DNA from: Siderastrea siderea
Lineage: Eukaryota; Cnidaria; Anthozoa; Scleractinia; Rhizangiidae
NCBI GenBank assembly: GCA_964030785.1
Contig: OZ034968.1
Span: 72,225,927 to 72,289,926, forward strand
Length of the DNA stretch: 64,000 nt
Reading direction: 5' to 3'
Below the pieces are notes generated by a model that saw only the letters and a list, made by a program, of their open reading frames with translations, had not been told where the DNA came from and did not search any database. Positions within the stretch are counted from its first letter, which is position 1; every line of letters begins with the position of its first letter. Both the position numbers and the translations under genes were made by a program. Below, piece by piece: positions 20,980-34,640 of this stretch.

Positions 20980-23900
20980 ATGGCGATCAACTTGACGAAG
21001 AATCGTGACTCTCTCTTGAAAACATGGCAGAAAGTGTTCGATGACTCTCCAGATGTTAACTGGTAAGAGTTCTAGATAAAGTGCCTTTCCATTTATGCAT
21101 TATAGTAACCTTTAAATCGTTTTAGGGCTGTATTTGGTTACGATGGCAAGACGAACGACCTCAAAGTTGCGGAGACTGGAGGTGAGCGAAATGTTTTTAC
21201 GGAAGTTTTGGTCTTTTTCGAACATTTGAATTGTTTTCAGAGCTGTTTTTTTGTATTATGAAGCAGAGCAAGTTACCTTTAAAGCAGTAAAGTAAATAAT
21301 AACTTCCACACAATCCAAAGGGAAGGTTTAATTTCTCGAAGACTGTGTTTGTAACTTGGGATGATATTTTAATTTGACAGGCGTGCAGAAAGGGGTGTGT
21401 AGACAAAAATGCCAAAACAGTGTTCTCTTTTGGAAGACAAGAGATTCGGAATTTCATAAGAGTTTATGTTGCTTCCTATGAAGCAGACTTTTTCAGTGGC
21501 TCAAGCAGCCACCTTTGTTAATTGTCTTGGTCAAGCTTAATATATAATGTCGAGACTTGATACAATCATGCAGTCATTAAAACTGAAATGAATTTCACTT
21601 TTCGGGGATTATTTGGCAACTATCCCATTTAGTTTCAGTTATTGTGCTGTTGTCTTTTGTCCGTCATTTTTTGTAAACAACTACAATGCGCTTTGTTCAT
21701 TCACCTTAGTTCAGCACCTTTCTGTTCATTCTGGTATCCGCTGTAGAAAACAAAAATTAGTATGAACAGAACATTTAATAACATTGTTATATCCCAAAAA
21801 GAAGACGACTTATATCTCTTTCAAGTATTCTTATCAAACTTGGAAAGTTCACCTTAAAATTAAGTTTTAATGGTTTTTGTCACCACTTCCTGTTTTGTGA
21901 ATTGTGTTGTTTCAAAAAATATCCATACCCCCTCCTTGTCTCCACAGAAGGTTTTTTGGTTTGAATGCTTTGCTGGAAATTCTAGATAAGCCTCAAACTT
22001 TCCTTGAAACAATTTTTGCTTTCAAGAATCCCCTCCCCTTGAAATTTGAATGACCTCCCTTAGGGTGGGTATGGATGCTTTCTGGAACCACCATTTTATT
22101 CCACTTTGTGTGTGTGTGTGTGTGTGTGTGTTTTTTTTAATTTCTGGAAAAGCTGAATTTGAAGTTGATAACTTCACATTCAATTTTCAGATGGTGACCT
22201 TGATGAATTGGTGGATGAACTTAATGAAGGAAAGATCTTATATGCTGTTATTAAAGTTATGGATCCAAACACAAACCTGCCAAAAATAGTCTTCATCAAC
22301 TGGGTATGCACGTTATCACTGGTTCATATATAGGCATAGCAGTGGTGTGCATAGTGGTTAGCACATTTCTTTTGAGTGGATATTTTGACTGGAAGATAAG
22401 GGAGTCTGGTTTAAGACTGGTCTTAGCATTCTTTTTGGGAAAGTGAATCCTCATTATTTATAAAACACCGGCGTTGCCACCATCTTGGATTTTGAAAGCA
22501 GAAGAAGATTGGGGAGAGTAGAAAGTGTGAGTAAGGGGTGGCCAGAAGGTAGGGGGAGGGAGGGGAGGGAGGGGCCTTTCCCTCTAGTTCCCTCCATGTC
22601 GCCTTTTCCCAACCCCCTATATAAGCTTAGGTTTTGCCACTCCAACATGGCAGCTTCACATTGGTACAACCCTGCATTGCAGGCTAGTTTTAGCCTAGCT
22701 ATTTTTAAGGGGGGAAAAGTATTTAAATGTGACTCCCCGTAAAACAAATACAGGGCAGGCTAGCCTGCAGTCTGCATTGTACTGTGTCTGTTTTGTACAC
22801 AAGTCAGAAAATCTCCAACTAGCACATGGAGGGGTAAGGGTTAAGCCCACAGATTCAGTATCAAAACAGTTTTTTGTTTGTTTCAGCAAGGTGAAGGTGT
22901 GCCGCATTCAAGAAAAGGTGTCTGTGCCAGACATGTTAATGATGTTGAAAGATTCTTTAAGGTTAGTGGTTTTATCCTCTACATGACTTTGTACACTGTA
23001 TGTTTTCTCTGGTAAGCTCACAGATACTCTCATATGACAACTTTACATCACCCTTACTTGTGTACTAAAATAAAGCTTTTGACTAAGTGCTTCATTTTCC
23101 AACTCAACGAAATCAAACGAAATTTGTTGTTTTTTCTACTTAAGGGAGCTCACGTTACCATCAATGCAAGATCATCAGATGATGTTGAGGAAAGTGTTGT
23201 CTTAGAAAAAGTTAAAAGTGCTTCAGGTATTACTAACACTAACTAGAAAATAGTCATCAGTTGGTTAGAGATTTAGCATTACCAGTACCTTCTGATTTTC
23301 TTGAAGATGAAACTAGAGATGATTTCTATTTTTAGGTGCAAACTACAGTTTTCATAAAGAAAAAGCAAAACCAGTAGAACCTGCTGGCCCTGTAGTGAGT
23401 AAACTGCATTATTTTACACTTACACCTGTACCAGGTGTATAATTGCATTTATTTACATTTTAATAACATCTTTTAGATTCTATATAGTAGAGACTAAACT
23501 CGTGAAAGGTAAACATCAAAATTACTGCAGTTATATTTAACTTTTTTTTGTTTAATGCGTGTTGATAGTTTTGTTGTCACTTATTTTAGGTTAAGTAATA
23601 AATTCATTTATTTAATAAGTGACTGATTATTTTGGATTTATTTTCAGGGTTCTGTGTACCAGAAAGTGAAAATTCAGCAAGAAATTGATGTTCAGAAAAG
23701 AGACCAGTTCTGGTCCAAATCCGAGGTGCATTATGTATTTATTTTTTTACGAAATGTAATATTAGAGCGCTTTTTCAAATGAGTTTCGTAAAACCAAAAC
23801 CGAAGTAATTACTGCAGCCAATCACAACAAACACAAATTACCCAATGAACCAATCAGAACTCGAAGCAAATACATGTAACCGGTGCCAAGCACGGGAAAA

Positions 23901-26900
23901 CATGTGCGAGTTTTACTTCTGATTGGGCGAGAAAGTGGTGCGAGATTTTTTAACCCATCACAGAGCGAAGTAAAGCAAAACCAAAGCAAACATGAATTTC
24001 GATGAGAAGAGAGAAAACTGGTGACAACTTTTGTCGCTTCGTTCAATTCGCAAAGCAAATTTTAGTGATTTCTTTAGCTGTTCGTGGCTTCCATGCAGGT
24101 TTACAAGGATATTTGGAGCCATCCATCGGTGACATACTCACCCGTGAAAGGGAGTTTGATAATTGCTTTGACAAATTTGCTATCAAAGTTGTCAACAACA
24201 GAGAAACAGTGGGCCATTTACCACAAGAGTTCTCGAAGACACTGTTACGTTTTTGACTTTATTTTGGTGATGATTCCTGGAAAATTACAGATTTTTTTCC
24301 TGATGTTCTCGCAGATAAGCCGCACCCCCGATTTTGAGCGAACTGTTAGGGTAAAAAGGTGCGGCTTATACGCCGGTGTTTACGGTACTTTCGACACTCA
24401 ATTGAAAACCGCTCTATCATGTAATTATCATAATGATTATGAATAAATAATATTATTGTTGTTGTTGTTTTTAATGTACGCCTAGGAAAATCATATTAAA
24501 TACTAACACTAATACTCATGTCAATTAGGAAGCTGAAAAGAAAAGGAAAGAAGAAGAACGAAAACAGACCATAGCTACCAAAAATGAAGCAGAGAGAAAA
24601 AGGAAAGAGAGAGAGGTATGGTAACCTTTATGAGGAATCGCACATAAATGAATATGATGTATATCAGACGTCAAGTAATTATCAAGTAATTACTCGTCTA
24701 ATTGTAGAAAGGTTGCTAGTTCAAGGCTTGTCTCTGTATTTTGTCATGTTGTTTCCTTAGACAAGACACTTTACGGGACACACTGTCTCTCAGGTGTATA
24801 CAGGGTTTTCAACAGGAATCTGAAGAGGTGGCAAAATTTTAGGAATAGCCGGAGAATGAACTGCTCAAGATTCTAGGGGGGTCCAGGGGTATGCTCCCCC
24901 GAAAAATGTTTGAAAATTTGGGCCTCTTAGAATGCATTTTCTGCATTCTGGAGCAAGAATAAGGGTATTTGAACAGAACAGGAAACACAAATCGCCACTG
25001 AAATTACTCAGAATTCAGGCAAGATTCTTTTGTTTTTCATGAATAAATCTTGGCCCATCCAAGGCTCATGTTTTGTGGCGAATGTTTTACATGTTAGTCA
25101 TAAAATATAAGTTAATTTATCAATCAAATAGGTGGCGAGTTCATGTGGAATAATTACTCGTCTAATTGTAGAAAGGTTGCTAGTTCAAGGCTTGTCTCTG
25201 TATTTTGTCATGTTGTTTCCTTAGACAAGACACTTTACGGGACACACTGTCTCTCAGGTGTATACAGGGTTTTCAACAGGAATCTGAAGAGGTGGCAAAA
25301 TTTTAGGAATAGCCGGAGAATGAACTGCTCAAGACTCTAGGGGGGTCCAGGGGTATGCTCCCCCGAAAAATGTTTGAAAATTTGGGCCTCTTAGAATGCA
25401 TTTTCTGCATTCTGGAGCAAGAATAAGGGTATTTGAACAGAACAGGAAACACAAATCGCCACTGAAATTACTCAGAATTCAGGCAAGATTCTTTTGTTTT
25501 TCATGAATAAATCTTGGCCCATCCAAGGCTCATGTTTTGTGGCGAATGTTTTTCATGTTAGTCATAAAATATAAGTTAATTTATCAATCAAATAGGTGGC
25601 GAGTTCATGTGGAATAATTACTCGTCTAATTGTAGAAAGGTTGCTAGTTCAAGGCTTGTCTCTGTATTTTGTCATGTTGTTTCCTTAGACAAGACACTTT
25701 ACGGGACACACTGTCTCTCAGGTGTATACAGGGTTTTCAACAGGAATCTGAAGAGGTGGCAAAATTTTAGGAATAGCCGGAGAATGAACTGCTCAAGATT
25801 CTAGGGGGGTCCAGGGGTATGCTCCCCCGAAAAATGTTTGAAAATTTGGGCCTCTTAGAATGCATTTTCTGCATTCTGGAGCAAGAATAAGGGTATTTGA
25901 ACAGAACAGGAAACACAAATCGCCACTGAAATTACTCAGAATTCAGGCAAGATTCTTTTGTTTTTCATGAATAAATCTTGGCCCATCCAAGGCTCATGTT
26001 TTGTGGCGAATGTTTTTCATGTTAGTCATAAAATATAAGTTAATTTATCAATCAAATAGGTGGCGAGTTCATGTGGAATAGCTGGCGAGTTTCGCCGGCT
26101 GCCAGCCCTTATTGAAAATCCTGGTTTAATTGAAGGGCTCAGAGCATAACCGTCTTCTGTTGAATTTTAGGTGGTTTTATTTTTTTTGCTCCAAACAGTT
26201 TCAATTCTTGCATGGGGCCTTCAGTTCATTCAAAGAACACTGCCCAAAGTTTTTTCCTCTGATTTGTGTCAAGTAGATTGAACGTGAAGGGAGCAGCAGA
26301 TGGCTAGTCAGCTGTTAGGCACTGCAAGAGTTCCCCCTGAGAACGATGTGCAAATCAGAGGGAAAAAAATTTGGGGTAGTGTTATGTAAGTGAACTGAAG
26401 GTTCCATGCAAAAATTGAAGCAGTTTGGAACAAAAAATAATACCACCTAAAATTCGACGTAAGACAGTTATGCTCTGGGTCCTTCAGTTGGACATAGTAC
26501 TGTATGCAGAACTGCTAGGGAAACCTGTACAGTCAAAACTTTTTCATTTGGACTTGGCCCAATTGAAAATGGTCCAGATAATCAAAAATCTGGATATTAA
26601 GAAGAATGAATACATTGTATTTTCTTGAAATAGCTCAAGTTAGATTCATCAAACCAAGATTTGTGTCTGAGCAATCCTCTTGTGTTGGTTATCCGTAGAG
26701 GAAACTGTATTCACAGAGGGTTAAAATGTCCAAATACTTGACTTCATCTTTTCTGATACTGTTCTGAATGTATAAACGAAGCCTGTTTTTAGTGAATTAT
26801 TAATTTAATTTACACATTTTTCTGGTTAGAGTTCTTATAACCATCACTTGTAAATGTTCATATAAATTAAACCTGGACCACAGAGAAACGTTCTGGAAGT

Positions 26901-29900
26901 CGAGGTTTGACTTTATTTCTTAGATGGAATAGCATCCATTTTAATAGCTATAGGTACTCATTCAAGTAAATGCTAGTTACTGAACTCCTAGAGGCATTGT
27001 TTTAGGCCAAAGAGGCTGAGACCAGAGAGAAGCAGTATAGAGAGAGGTCAAGGAGCATTGAAGAACAAAAGTAGGCTTTGTGTTAATTCTATTCATAATA
27101 AATTGAGGTGCTGGTTTTAAATTAAAGAAACCTTGCAAACTTCAAGCAAAGTCTGTGACCAAACCATGCATGAATCACACACTGTTTCTGAATAATTAAC
27201 TCAGTGTAGGAAACATTTCTGTTGGTTAGCTACTCCAACACAGTTTATTGTTAAATATTACGGCAAAAACTACAAACAAAAACATATACATGTAACAGAG
27301 GGTATGTCACCTTTCATTGTAAACTATGTTGACACCTACCTATATTTTACTGGGTTGGTGTGAAGGCTGGGAACTTAACAGGAGAATTTTGCAGCGTGGG
27401 AATGACACAATCAAAAAAGTAACTTCATACAGTCTGTACATGTAAAGAGTTGATGCATGTAGCACTACTACAAGTATCAAGGAGGAGGCAGGGTGGCTGA
27501 GTAGCTAGCAGGCCAATTATCTTTATTATTATCATCTTCATCATCATTGTCATGGGGTCTTGTCATTGTTAATAGTAATTATCAATATATTTCATTTAAT
27601 ATTTTAATCAATGCTACTCTAACATTGATTTTCATTGATTTAGGAGAAAGGAAAGGGAAGCAGAAGAGAAGAAGAAGGAAGAAGAAAGAGCAAGATGGGT
27701 ACAAAACATCTAGTGTGGGATGTAGTTAGTTATGTGTATTTTCCAGTAACATAAGCAAAGAGGTGAAAAGTACACTGTAACATCTTGCAGTCCTTTTGAA
27801 AAACTAGGTGATGTGTTATTATATATAATATAAAACTGGAATTTTACAAAATTGTGGTACATAATTTTCCATGTTAAAATGTATTGACAGAAAATGACGT
27901 CTAACTAGGTGGCTACATAAATTTGTAAAAATGGACGTCAGAGCACTGCCATCAGCAACTGTTGAAACCACTGGAAGTTCATACCACTTCAAGAGCTTAT
28001 TAAAGCTGCTGATTTTAACATGTTAATCTATTCTCACTTAAGGAGCAACAGCAAATGAAGGATGAACAGGAGATGCAACAGGAGAAAGAGAGAGCGAATT
28101 CCTTACGGCAAGCTAGGTTAAAGGTAAAGTTGCCTTTAGTTAAGTTTGTAGATCACAGGCAAGAGTTTATCCCTTTAAGCCCTAACAGTGACGAAAATGA
28201 AATTTCTCTTTACATTATCAATGCTTGTTCAAACATTCAAGTGATGGGAGTAAAAGAAGTGATCACCAAGGCGAAGAGGTCTTGATATTTAGACAAATTC
28301 TCCGTACTGGTTCCATAAGAAGTGTATGGAGAACAGTAAGGAGAATATGCATTTTTATATCAGGGCTTAAAGGGTTAAGACTGTCTTTAACCAACTGTAC
28401 TTGATATTGACAGGAAGCAGAAGGCCTCATTCGACAAGGGCAACAGGAGAAACCCAAGTTTGAAGAGAAAACAGGGCCTGCTCCCCCACCACTGAGAGCA
28501 AAGCCACCACCCAGGAGACCACCCCCTCAAGTGAAGCCACGACAACCAGAGCCAGAACCAGAACCCGAACCCGAGCCTGAGCCTGAAGTAGAGCCTGAAC
28601 CAGAACCAGAACCGGAACCTGAACCTGTTCCTGTTGAGGTTTGTTTATTATTCAAATTATGGTGCTTTTCATTCAACCAAAATCCTGGATTTTCTGGTGG
28701 CAGATTTGAAAGGAACATACCCTGCAAGCAGTGGTTCCCAGCGAATGAGAGGACGAGGAACCACTGCAAGCAACCGTTTGTCACCGTCCCCAACTATGGA
28801 TGAATAAATTAACTCACAACCAGGAAAACCGGTTTCAAACCAGTTTGATGCTTGCGCGAATGCTTAGGGCTGCTGTGATTCACGTGCCCATTATTCAAGG
28901 ATCTTCTTGGTTACCGTACGAGTCAAGCGAAAGATATCCAAAACAGATAGAAGTGCTGGTCAAGCTTATTTGCCGATATTTTACTTCATTACGGAGTGTA
29001 TTCTTTACCCGCTAATTTATAAATGCGACAAGCGGACTCGCTCTGCAGTGCCTGTAGGGACGCTAAAGCGAAAGCTCTAAAGCCTTCAATGCCTAAGAAC
29101 AACACTTCGATTTCTTTCCATAAATTAATCCCTGGAATTGCAGAAAAGGAGAAGAAATACTACAAGGTTTGCAAACAGAAAATTTAAAAATCAGATCTTC
29201 TAGTGAAGCAGGCCACTCAGCTATCTTCTGTATCTTCAGTAAGTTTTGTTTTCATCAATTAATTGGTGTATATTTAAATTGAAATGAATATCCATTGCGG
29301 TAATAACAAAGAAAACAAAAGTTATTGATAAAAAAGTTTTTTGTATCTGAAAGGAATGTGAAATGTTCTCGCTTCATCTAGTGCTGATTTTCAAAACCTT
29401 CATGATTGATCCTAGATTCGCTTGTAAATACCAATGAGAAATAATTTTCTATGAGCTCTCGCTGAATATTTTGTGTAGCACGCTGAATATTTTGTGAAGG
29501 CTCGCTTTATACGAACACAAAGTCCTTGATTTCTTGGTCATTAAAAAGCCGCCAAAATGCTAAAATAATCGAAAGCTCTTTTACTGGCACAAAAAATCGA
29601 AAATAGCGAAGAAATTTCCGCAGCTTCAGGCTACAATATATATTGTTACCGGTTGAACTGTTGACCTTCTGTCGTGCGTTCGTCCAGGGTACGTGTTTGC
29701 CCTGATTGGCCAAAATCTGACAGCTCAGGCAATGGGCACTCCGTCACTTGCACATGTTCAACAGAAATCCAAATGGTTGCTTGCAGTGGTTCCTCATCCT
29801 CTCGTTCGCCGGGAACCACTGCTAGCAGAGTAAATGGAACAGCAATTTTCTGAGAAAAGGTTTCAGAAATCCCAAAAACTGTTGATGCAAACCATTTCAC

Positions 29901-32900
29901 CAAAAACACTGAAGGAAACTGAATTGAAGGAAATTTCCAGGAAGAAGGTTTCGAAAATTTTGGTATATATTACATGATTCTCCCAAGGTTGTCTTTTTTC
30001 TTAGACATCCAGTAAAACCGTAAATAATGTTCCATTCACCACCAGACGTTTTTGGAAATTCCAACTGAAATTCTTAGTTGGATGGAAAGCACCCCTAATA
30101 CAGTCAAAGCTCCCAGACACCCTTGAGAAGCAGAAAAAGTGTCTGCAACTGGAGCTTGCTGCAGGCAGGAGCTTGTAGCAGAGCCTGTGGCCAGCCAGAT
30201 ATCAAAAGAACAACACCAAACTCAATTTACAGCAAAACAAAATAATAATTGATAATAATTGATGCTAGGTTGAATGTTATCATTGTTGCATGCAGTTAAT
30301 GCTAAAATCATTGCAGTTATTAATGTTGTTGTTACACTTTATGAACTGATCAGCCTGAAACAGCACCAGAACCAGAGGAAGAACCCACAGACCTGTATGA
30401 AAATGTCGAGACGCCTGCAGAGACACAACCTGGGTTTGACACTTACGATGTGGCTGAACAAGAAATACCAGAGGAGCCAGTTCAGAAGGAAGCTGATAAG
30501 CTAGCTGAAGCTAGCTTCGGTGGAGAGGAAGAGCTCTATGATAATATGGGCATAGACGCTGCACCTGCCCAGGTACACTTCTGGCTTTAAGAGGGGAGCA
30601 AAGGGGCTCCCGCATACAGGGATGTCTGAGTGTGAGAATCATTAGGACGGTGCTTAACTTCCCCCATCCACTGCTTCTTGTAGTGGGAAGCAACTGGATG
30701 TTTATTATTATTGAAAACCAAGTATTTTGTTCACAAAAATTGGATTTATCAACTGAATGCAGCACCACAGTTAGTTTAGAAACTAACCCCCTTGCAAGTA
30801 TTTTGTTGCTGTAAATTTCTTACAATTTATGTTAATTTCAATTTGCCATTTCACAATTGTCGTTTTCCTGATCTAAATGAAGCATGAAACAACCTCGACA
30901 CTCGACACCCAGCCTACATTTTGCATGCTCTTACTCATGAATTCTCTCTGATTTTTTTTAAAGTGGGATGATCTGTGGGGCAATTGTGTTTAAAATATTA
31001 TAATTTATTAACAGGGAAGAACTACAATAAAGCAATAATTTAATTAAAGTAAACCCCAGCAATCTTGAACCCCAGTAACCTCAAATGTCCTGCTATCTTG
31101 AACCAAAACTTGTTTCGCACCCTGGTTGATGTTTGTCATATATTTTCTATTGGCTGTCTCAAACCCCTGTTACTTCCAGCAATTTTTCGTTTTCCTTGCA
31201 CGTGGGAGTCTACTGTCAGTAATAGACCAAAGATTGTTGCCAGTGACTATGGGCAAACACTTAACCAACAAAATACCAGCCCCCTGCCCCCCCCCCCCCC
31301 CCAGAAAAAATACCATGCCTTTTTATATCCATACAATACTCAGTTGCAGTGGAACCCAATATGACGAAACCCTACATAACAAAGATCCCAGTATAATGAA
31401 CCATGTTTTTCACCCCGTAATAGTAAAATGCCCTGAACACTGATACAACAAACCGGCATTATCACGAACGTATTTTCCCAGTCCCTCAGCACTTCATATT
31501 TTCATCGGGGTTCCACTGTTATTGATTCATTTTTTCTCAAGCCTCACAAAATTACCTCTCCAAATCCTTATCACTACCCAAAAAATACTGGGCAAACTTT
31601 TAACCTAGGTACAAAAAATGCCAAAGTGATGATTTCAAACCCCCAAAAGATAATTTACACCTTCCAGCCACTATGAAGCCTAAGTACCCCAACCCCCTCC
31701 CCCCCCATTTTTGTTCATACATGCAGTAATTTTGCAGTGTTAGAGAGCAGAGGGGGGGTTGATTTTGCTGTGTCATAATAAGATGTGTGTTGCTACCTCT
31801 GATTTTCGTACGTGTGTGTGTATAATGCAGCCTAAGGCTCCAAGTGGGGATCAGGGACAAACTGCAAGAGCCTTGTATGATTATCAGGCAGGTAAGAAGA
31901 TAAAAGTAGATATGGTAAATTCTTGGAGCTTAGTGATGTTATAAACTGTATTCAGTTTTTCATGGATATGGGACAAGTCCCTCACAGGAGCCAGACCAAT
32001 TTGCTGCTTTAGAAATGGGTAGGGGCCTGGGACCAAATGCAAAATATATTGGGAATCAATAAATTAAAAAGAATTGGTCTATCATATAAACGAACATGTC
32101 AGAATTACCCACTTTGCCAAGTTAGAGAACTTTTGGATGAAAACACACTAAACTACAAATTCCCAAATATAGTGAAAATCCCATACGAACGTCTCTATTT
32201 TGAACAGCTTGTCCCCCTAACCATACAAACTCTGTAAATTTGACTGAATTTTGGAAGCCATTTATTGTTTCTAAACAACTGATTGGTTCCAAACTTGGCA
32301 AGATTGCTACTTTTGAGGTACTTTGTTGGACAACAAACTTCATTTTTAATTAGTCAATTAATTTCTAAAACTCATTCCCAGTTGTTTTCTCATTTCTAAA
32401 GTGGCCAATGATCTTCTGCATGCTGGTCACATGCTGTTTTACATTGAGCTACATTCTGTACAGGCTGCCCTTTATTCAGCTACTATTTCGTGAAATTTAA
32501 GGGTTAATGACCCACCATATCAGCTTAAAAATCACTGACCTACAAGCTGCCCCTTGTTCAGCTTATTGTTTCACGAATTTCAAGGTTAGTGACCCACAAT
32601 CTGATCTCAAATGCTCGTTCATTTTATAATCGATTGGATGCTCTAACTACTATTGAGGTGCAGTCTGCTCTTTCTTCAGCTTATATATTCATGAGTTTTA
32701 AGGTCAATGACCCACAGTGTTAACTACCTCATGTGGCTCATTCATTCAATATGGTTGGATGCTGAAACTACTAAGGTACAGGCTGCAACTTGTTCAGATT
32801 AAATTTTTGTGAAATTGAAGGGTTAGTGACCCAGAATGCATGTGAGCCCTTGAAAGTGGATTTGATAATCATACCAAATTTTGAAGATTTCTTATTTAGG

Positions 32901-34640
32901 TGTGACATTAAACCAACAGTGCATTTTTCTTGGAAAATCTGGGTCTCTGAATTTTTACTGTAGATCCTGTAAATGAAAAGTGTTACTGCTTGTGGATAAT
33001 CCAAGAGTCTGTACCCTAATAACTTTACGGGCAGAGAAACGACCAATATGCACAGATACTAAATAGCTTAATTTTATGACTTTTATTGTCTTATTCAGAA
33101 AATGACGAGGAAATTTCCTTTGACCCTGACGACATTATCACTGAAGTAGACCCATTTGATGAGGGCTGGTGGCGTGGACGTGCTCCTGACGGTTCCTATG
33201 GCATGTTTCCTTCTAATTATGTGGAGCTTATTGGAGAATCAGGTGCAGTGGCAACATCTGAACCAGAACCAACCCCTGCACAGGTACTGACTTCAATGTG
33301 CTCTGTATAGTTATTTTTTAACAGTATTGTAGGGTCAGGGTTTGTCCAGCACCACCCATAATTTTCATTGTGTGATTGTATATTATATACAAAAGCGCAC
33401 TTTATGATTTTGTTTTCTTGTTTGATTAAGGGAATAGTAAATGCCACCAAGTGCAGTATAGTGCAACCCAGTTGTATTGTTATGTGTATGTAAATACACA
33501 GGAATTCAAGACGAGCACAACAGAAATCCTTAGAGAAGAACAAGGCACAGCTACATGCTCCTGGTACCTCTTGACGGTGTTTGATAAGCAAGTTTACTAA
33601 TTCCTTACAGAAAGTCCTAGGACTTGTGCATGCTCAAACTTTAATAGGGTGTAGGCTAAGTGTATAATAAGGTGTACTTAGCATGTGCATGGTACAGGAT
33701 TTGCCCATTATGACAATTATTTTCTTATACCATTTTCTGGCGTGTAAATACGTAATATTAACTGAAGTGATATTGCAACAGCTTGTTGAGTGCATCAATT
33801 TTTTTTCTCATAGGATCAGGGTTTAACAGCAAAAGCACTCTATGACTACCAAGCAAGTACGTGAAAATAAAACTCTTAAACAGTATACAGCCTTTGGCAT
33901 CTCAGCTATCTGAAAACAAACATCTCCAGCCATTTCAAATATCTGGTGGCAGGCAAGGGATTCCAGTTTTCACTCCCTGTGTATCCTGGTTTCTGGTACC
34001 TACATGTACAGCTTCAAAAGACTTTGAGATGGTTGCATAGTTATCATACTTTGTTCAGCATGTCAGTGCATAGTAAACCTGGATTCAATCCCTTACCCCT
34101 TTAAACTGACATCAAGAGTGCATTTTGTAACAGTTAACCAGGCCACCTGGGTTCTATTAATTAGTACTTTTTTTATTTGTCATGAGCAACTCCTCTTAGT
34201 TATCCAGTTTTCACTCAGCCAACACAACATCCACCGCAGTTCTGGTTTTCAGCCAAATATCTGGTTTTAGCACTTGTCCTAAACTTCAGTTTTCCTTACA
34301 ATAATTATACTCAATGTCTTAACTTTTGAGTTCACCCCTTCTTGGACAAAACACAAAAGGGACCATTCAAATGAAAGCCAATGAACAGTACTTTCCTGTG
34401 GTATTCTTTGTACTTCAGTTTTAACCACATTTACATGATCACATTATTTTGTACTGTGTGTTTAAGGTGTCAACTCTGGTCTTCTCGTTGTTGTTCCTAG
34501 GTGATGAGACAGAGATAACTTTTGATCCTGGTGACATCATCACAAATATAGAGCAGATTGACGACGGCTGGTGGCGAGGTCAAGGTCCTGATGGCCATAT
34601 TGGTTTATTTCCTGCAAACTATGTGGAGCTAATTGCTTGA
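20980..34640 (+). CDS. DBNL: Drebrin-like/Abp1 actin-binding protein with two SH3 domains
   Basis: 17 exons with consistent phases encode 568 residues: 20980-21062, 21126-21181, 22191-22303, 22887-22961, 23145-23226, 23336-23394, 23648-23725, 24529-24615, 27006-27070, 27644-27698, 28043-28123, 28414-28638, 30354-30572, 31831-31891, 33099-33283, 33814-33856, 34501-34640. Residues 1 to about 135 form an ADF-H domain ([37 protein letters not shown]). Then come a GSVYQK motif, a Lys/Glu-rich helical region (about 180-270), a proline stretch and EPEPEP repeat, and Tyr motifs LYENV and LYDNM like those phosphorylated in vertebrate DBNL. SH3-1 is ARALYDYQA...[24 protein letters not shown]3-2 is AKALYDYQA...[22 protein letters not shown]. 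Vertebrate and fly orthologues have one SH3. The family links actin to endocytosis in the cortical cytoplasm. Confidence 0.93.
23761..24420. mobile_element. Decayed inverted-repeat element carrying a HIRAN-like fragment
   Basis: The left end (AATATTAGAGCGCTTTTTCA then AATGAGTTTCGTA) and right end (GACACTCAATTGAAAACCGC then TCTATCATGTAATTA) are diverged inverse copies of a family I recognise as common in anthozoan genomes. Inside, the frame at 24002-24256 reads [47 protein letters not shown], resembling the HIRAN-like domain repeated in cnidarian genomes. There is a local frameshift: the +2 frame gives VYKDIW. All of it lies in drebrin-like intron 7. Confidence 0.6.
24687..26078. repeat. Three near-identical 464-bp direct repeats
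   Basis: TACTCGTCTAATTGTAGAAA starts at 24691, 25155 and 25619, exactly 464 bp apart. The copies differ at only a few bases. They fill much of drebrin-like intron 8 without touching an exon. The 65-codon ORF seen in each copy is not coding-like. Confidence 0.95.
26161..26456. mobile_element. 296-bp foldback element
   Basis: TTTTAGGTGGTTTTATTTTT...CCTCTGATTTG pairs with CAAATCAGAGG...ATAATACCACCTAAAA, arms of about 105 bp, in drebrin-like intron 8 just after the 464-bp repeats. Confidence 0.85.
28718..29832. mobile_element. 1.1-kb MULE-like element, TIR TACCCTGCAAGCAG
   Basis: The left end TACCCTGCAAGCAGTGGTTC and the right end (ending GGAACCACTGCTAGCAGAGTA) are inverse copies over about 70 bp. 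The flanks AAAGGAACA (28709-28717) and AATGGAACA (29833-29841) look like an aged 9-bp target duplication with 8 of 9 matching. It belongs to the same terminal-repeat family as 15249-15809 and lies in drebrin-like intron 12. No transposase is seen. Confidence 0.85.

Noticed and set aside
25143..25804. Two nearly identical 65-codon ORFs
   Set aside because: They lie inside the 464-bp intronic repeats and have no splice or family support.
28527..28793. Antisense ORF of Gly-Ser repeats
   Set aside because: Mirror of the Glu-Pro repeat in drebrin-like exon 12.
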